From contig NJDV01000094.1 of assembly GCA_002254765.1 (NCBI GenBank), positions 1 through 8,102 on the forward strand: 8,102 nucleotides of DNA, read 5' to 3'. Under the pieces are notes generated by a model. The model ran no database searches. It was not told the origin of the DNA and saw nothing but the letters and a program-made list of their open reading frames with translations. The translations under genes were made by a program, and so were the position numbers. Position 1 is the stretch's first letter. Every line of letters starts with the position of its first letter. This stretch comes from Thermoplasmatales archaeon ex4484_36 (GTDB lineage: Archaea; Thermoplasmatota; Penumbrarchaeia; Penumbrarchaeales; EX4484-36). Shown in pieces: positions 6,031-8,102 of the stretch.

Positions 6031-6461
6031 CGGACCTCCACAACCCCGTATTTGGAGGGCATCCTGGACTCAGTGATGAGCATCCCCCAGCTCCCTTCCG
6101 GCAGCTCTAGCAGCCTCTTCAGTCCCTGAGAGGTGAAAAGGTTGTCCCCGGGGAGAAGAAGGAAGGGTCCATCAACCTTCTCCCTAGCTTGCATGAGGGC
6201 GTGAGCGGTGCCTAGCCGTGACCGCTGGACGACGTACTCGATGTTCACACCAAATTGGCGCCCGTCGCCGAAGTAGTTCTGAATCTTCTCCCTCCTGTAA
6301 CCCACCACCATCACAATGTCCCTCACGCCCACCTCCTTGAGGGCCTCAATCCCGTATGAGAGGATGGGCCTGTTCCCCACCGGGAGCATCCCTTTGCTCA
6401 TGCTCTCAGTAAGAGGTCTGAGCCTTCTTCCCTCTCCTGCAGCAAGGATTACCGCTTTCAT
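6021..6461 (-). pseudogene. GlmU-like bifunctional protein, N-terminal nucleotidyltransferase part of the same interrupted gene
   Basis: The 146-residue reading begins MKAVILAAGEGRRLRPLT, the nucleotide-binding loop of sugar-1-phosphate nucleotidyltransferases, with Lys23 (SKGMLPVGNRPIL), GTAHAL (84-89) and the metal-binding LPGDNLF (103-109). It reaches SKYGVVEV (136-143), then stops at TAG 6021-6023. Relatives continue with a G.V..I.EKP segment, a substrate-binding GIY.F strand and a GE.E.TDA helix, about 60-70 residues, before the block found in the other frame at 6030. That section is missing from both frames. The intact enzyme would transfer UMP from UTP to GlcNAc-1-phosphate. The start has GGAGTGG at 6466-6472 and lies 57 nt after the PPC gene. 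The span 5410-6461 is about 350 codons against a usual 400-425. Confidence 0.85.
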
Positions 6462-6490
6462 GGGACCACTCCGGTGAGAATACCCCGAGG

Positions 6491-6505
6491 GGTTAAATTA
6501 ATTTT
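6491..6505 (-). promoter_or_regulatory. Possible archaeal TATA-box promoter for the glmU-glmS-kinase-thpR-ridA run
   Basis: GTTAAATTAATTTT (read AAAATTAATTTAAC on the minus strand) is the only AT-rich island in this part and sits in the 57-nt gap before the ATG at 6461. A start about 25 nt downstream would give a leader of roughly 10-15 nt. The genes below it are spaced by -23 to 16 nt, in keeping with one transcript. The resemblance to the element at 2281-2296 (both contain AAAATTAAT) supports the call. Confidence 0.42.
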
Positions 6506-6518
6506 CCCATTCTACAGG

Positions 6519-6935
6519 TCAGAGCCTGAGAAGATTGAGAGAGACCTCAGGGTCGTAATCCCTGCTCAAGGAGCCCTTCTCAAGGAGTATAACACCCACC
6601 TCAGCCACAACCGCCACCTTCGCAGCGAAAAGGTGGCCCCCCAGGAGCCTGTGGTCCCTCCCTGCAAGAGCCACGTGGAGGTGGATGCCACCCCGGGCAA
6701 GTGTTCCGCTGAGAGTCACCAGCTCGCAGGGTTCCTCTAGCTTCTCCCGGATATACTCTCTCTTCTCCTCCTCCCAGTAGCCGATTTCAGCCCCCTCCAC
6801 CATCCCAATACCAAAGAGGACAGCAGCGGAGTCCGTTCCCAGCTCTTCAACTGTCCTCTCAATTCCCTCAAGAAGGTCATCCCCTTTGCTCAATCTCACC
6901 ATGGCAAAGTTGCTCTCTGGATAGATCCTATGCAA
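6519..6935 (-). CDS. PPC-domain (DUF296) protein
   Basis: The 138-residue protein is a stand-alone PPC domain (plants and prokaryotes conserved), which forms trimers. Characteristic points are the AAVLFGIGMVEGAEIGYW strand-turn (37-54), CELVTLSGTLA (70-80), and the likely metal site in GGIHLHVALAGRDHRLLGGH, with H85, H87 and H101. In plants the domain is joined to AT-hooks; the single-domain archaeal and bacterial forms have no established function, and no AT-hook is present here. There is no signal peptide or membrane segment. The TTG start at 6935 is chosen because GAGGAGGAG at 6943-6951 lies 7 nt upstream; ATG at 6902 has no such site and would remove a strand. It begins 4 nt after the surface-protein gene, so it is probably co-transcribed with it. 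Length is normal. Confidence 0.82.
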   Translation of the reverse strand: MHRIYPESNFAMVRLSKGDDLLEGIERTVEELGTDSAAVLFGIGMVEGAEIGYWEEEKREYIREKLEEPCELVTLSGTLARGGIHLHVALAGRDHRLLGGHLFAAKVAVVAEVGVILLEKGSLSRDYDPEVSLNLLRL

Positions 6936-6939
6936 GATA

Positions 6940-8102
6940 TCACTCCTCCTCAGGTCCTATAGGTATGACTGCCTGCTCCGCCGGGGTCGTTTGATATTTC
7001 ACGTAAAACCAGACCGCCAGGATGAGGATGACAACCCCAAGAAGCACAAGAAGTCCCACTTCAAGATCGCTGAAACCCCCCTCACCCCCACCTCCGGATG
7101 GAGTATAAGGAGGTGCCTTGGGCGCAACAACCTCTATCACCACATGAGCCGAAGAGTTGTACTCCCCGTCGTCTACATAAAGCGTTATGAGATGAACCCC
7201 CGCCGGAAGTGACCTCTCTATAACAGGCCCCTCCCCAATCACCCCGCTTATGTTGGACATCCAGAGGAAGTGCAGGGAGCCGTAGGGCCCCACCCCGTCG
7301 TCATAGGAGCTCCTTCCGTCAAAGAGGATCGTATATCCCTGCTGGTGTCTGGAGCCATTGGCGGGGGAGTCTATAACAGCCACTGGTGGGTGGTTCACAG
7401 GCTCCCAGGCCCTGACCACAACAAGCGGCTGGCTCTCCGCACGGTTGCCCGCCATATCGGAGACGGCCACCCGGAAGGTGTTATTTCCATCCTTCAGGGT
7501 CAAAACTATTCTGAGTTCAGTCTCTCTCTCGCCGGGGGAGAAATCCGTACCAATTCCCTTCCATCCCTCCCCCTCCACGTAGACCTCCACCTTCGCAGGG
7601 TCAAGGCCTGAGAGGGTGTCCCTAAGCTCCACTGTCAGGGTCACACTGCTTCCTCTCACCACCTCCCCAGAGGGGGGTGAGGTGATCTCAACCCTGGGCG
7701 GGATGGTGTCGACCTTGACCTGAAGGGGACCCGTATGGGTGTATCCGTTCCCCACACGGTCCTTCACCCTCAACCTCACGTAGTTGTTCTCACCGTCAGG
7801 GAGGGAAAGGGTCAGGTTCACCAGGTATCTCTTCCCACCTCCATCCACCTCCTCCGCCACAAGCCCCTCCCGGGAGTACTCGCCCCAGTCCACACCGTTT
7901 AAAGACATGGACCACTGAAGACTGGAAGGGTCAACGCCGGCCCCCTCGTCTCTCACCTCGAACTGAAGCGTGAGGGGTCTTGAGGAATACCAGGAAGGCC
8001 CCGGGAGTCTGGCGATGCTGGGGGGCGTTCTGTCAACCACAGCGGTGACGCCCGAGGAGGTCCCCTCAACTCCCAGCAGGTCAACACCCCATACCGTCAC
8101 AT
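6940..8102 (-). CDS. Large surface protein with Ig-like and PKD domains and a C-terminal membrane anchor, N-terminus outside the window
   Basis: The frame is open at the window edge; GTG at 8100 is only the first possible start in view. Counting from it, residues 26-131 and 134-230 are two Ig-like beta-sandwich repeats. Each starts with a TPP or IPP turn and ends in a D..GN motif (VKDRVGNGY, VSDMAGNRA) typical of bacterial and archaeal cell-surface Ig-like modules. Residues 238-326 resemble a PKD domain (PPVAVIDSPANGS ... SYDDG ... YVDDGEYNS). A Gly/Pro linker (327-343) leads to one membrane helix (about 346-367) and a short cytoplasmic tail ending in PEEE. The N-terminal part should face outside. 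Five N-X-S/T sequons are present (N95, N206, N248, N283, N315). No enzymatic domain is seen in this part. It is followed 4 nt later by the PPC gene. Confidence 0.82.
   Translation of the reverse strand, partial: VTVWGVDLLGVEGTSSGVTAVVDRTPPSIARLPGPSWYSSRPLTLQFEVRDEGAGVDPSSLQWSMSLNGVDWGEYSREGLVAEEVDGGGKRYLVNLTLSLPDGENNYVRLRVKDRVGNGYTHTGPLQVKVDTIPPRVEITSPPSGEVVRGSSVTLTVELRDTLSGLDPAKVEVYVEGEGWKGIGTDFSPGERETELRIVLTLKDGNNTFRVAVSDMAGNRAESQPLVVVRAWEPVNHPPVAVIDSPANGSRHQQGYTILFDGRSSYDDGVGPYGSLHFLWMSNISGVIGEGPVIERSLPAGVHLITLYVDDGEYNSSAHVVIEVVAPKAPPYTPSGGGGEGGFSDLEVGLLVLLGVVILILAVWFYVKYQTTPAEQAVIPIGPEEE
6943..6951 (-). promoter_or_regulatory. Ribosome binding site of the PPC gene
   Basis: GAGGAGGAG 7 nt before TTG 6935. 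The same nine bases encode the last three Glu codons of the surface protein, so translation of the two genes is probably coupled. It decides the TTG start. Confidence 0.7.

Noticed and set aside
6015..6035. Two independent genes (separate nucleotidyltransferase and acetyltransferase) instead of one broken glmU
   Set aside because: The second frame carries the end of the nucleotidyltransferase domain (DYMVKEGYRI, WRDAVYPWDLL) upstream of and including the ATG at 6015, so the break is inside a domain and not between domains.
1..8102. CRISPR array, tRNA, rRNA or insertion sequence
   Set aside because: No spaced direct repeats, no tRNA-like T-loop with acceptor pairing, and no transposase-like frame or terminal repeats were found on reading both strands by eye.

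Overview
The window looks archaeal, probably euryarchaeal and possibly Thermoplasmata-related. This rests on strong GAGGTGA-type ribosome binding sites, GTG and TTG starts, a UPF0200-type P-loop kinase, a ThpR/LigT RNA phosphodiesterase, an archaeal-style fused nucleotidyltransferase/acetyltransferase (GlmU-like), a PPC (DUF296) protein, and a membrane-anchored Ig/PKD surface protein. Proteins are rich in Glu, Lys and Arg and coding strands are rich in GAGG, which would suit a thermophile. The lineage is inference only.

Layout. Positions 1-1755 (+ strand) hold the end of an operon that resembles wlbA-wlbB-wlbC: the last codons of a probable Gfo/Idh/MocA oxidoreductase, a left-handed beta-helix N-acetyltransferase, and a DegT/DnrJ/EryC1 aminotransferase that overlaps it by ATGA. 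In bacteria and methanogens such genes convert UDP-GlcNAcA to UDP-2,3-diacetamido-uronic acids for glycans. Everything after this is on the minus strand. An SRPBCC lipid-binding-like gene (1759-2235) converges on the aminotransferase with only 3 nt between stops. Next, read from high to low coordinates, come a surface protein open at the window edge (8100 to 6940), a PPC-domain protein (6935 to 6519), a likely promoter, and a tight run of glmU-like gene (6461 to 5410), glmS (5402 to 3606), UPF0200 kinase (3598 to 3320), thpR (3342 to 2782) and ridA (2765 to 2466).

The genes share a theme. GlmS and the GlmU-like protein make UDP-GlcNAc, the precursor for the sugar made by the wlb-like operon. 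The surface protein carries several N-X-S/T sequons that could receive such a glycan. This link is inference from neighbourhood.

The main oddity is that four of the eleven genes have lost conserved segments. The aminotransferase has a frame break plus a missing strand-loop block. The glmU-like gene has a frame break plus a larger missing block. The UPF0200 kinase is about half length through an in-frame internal loss. RidA lacks its C-terminal substrate-binding end. The other genes look full length. Either the locus is decaying or the assembly has collapsed or dropped short segments. No mobile element, CRISPR array, tRNA or rRNA was seen, and no clearly new system was found.
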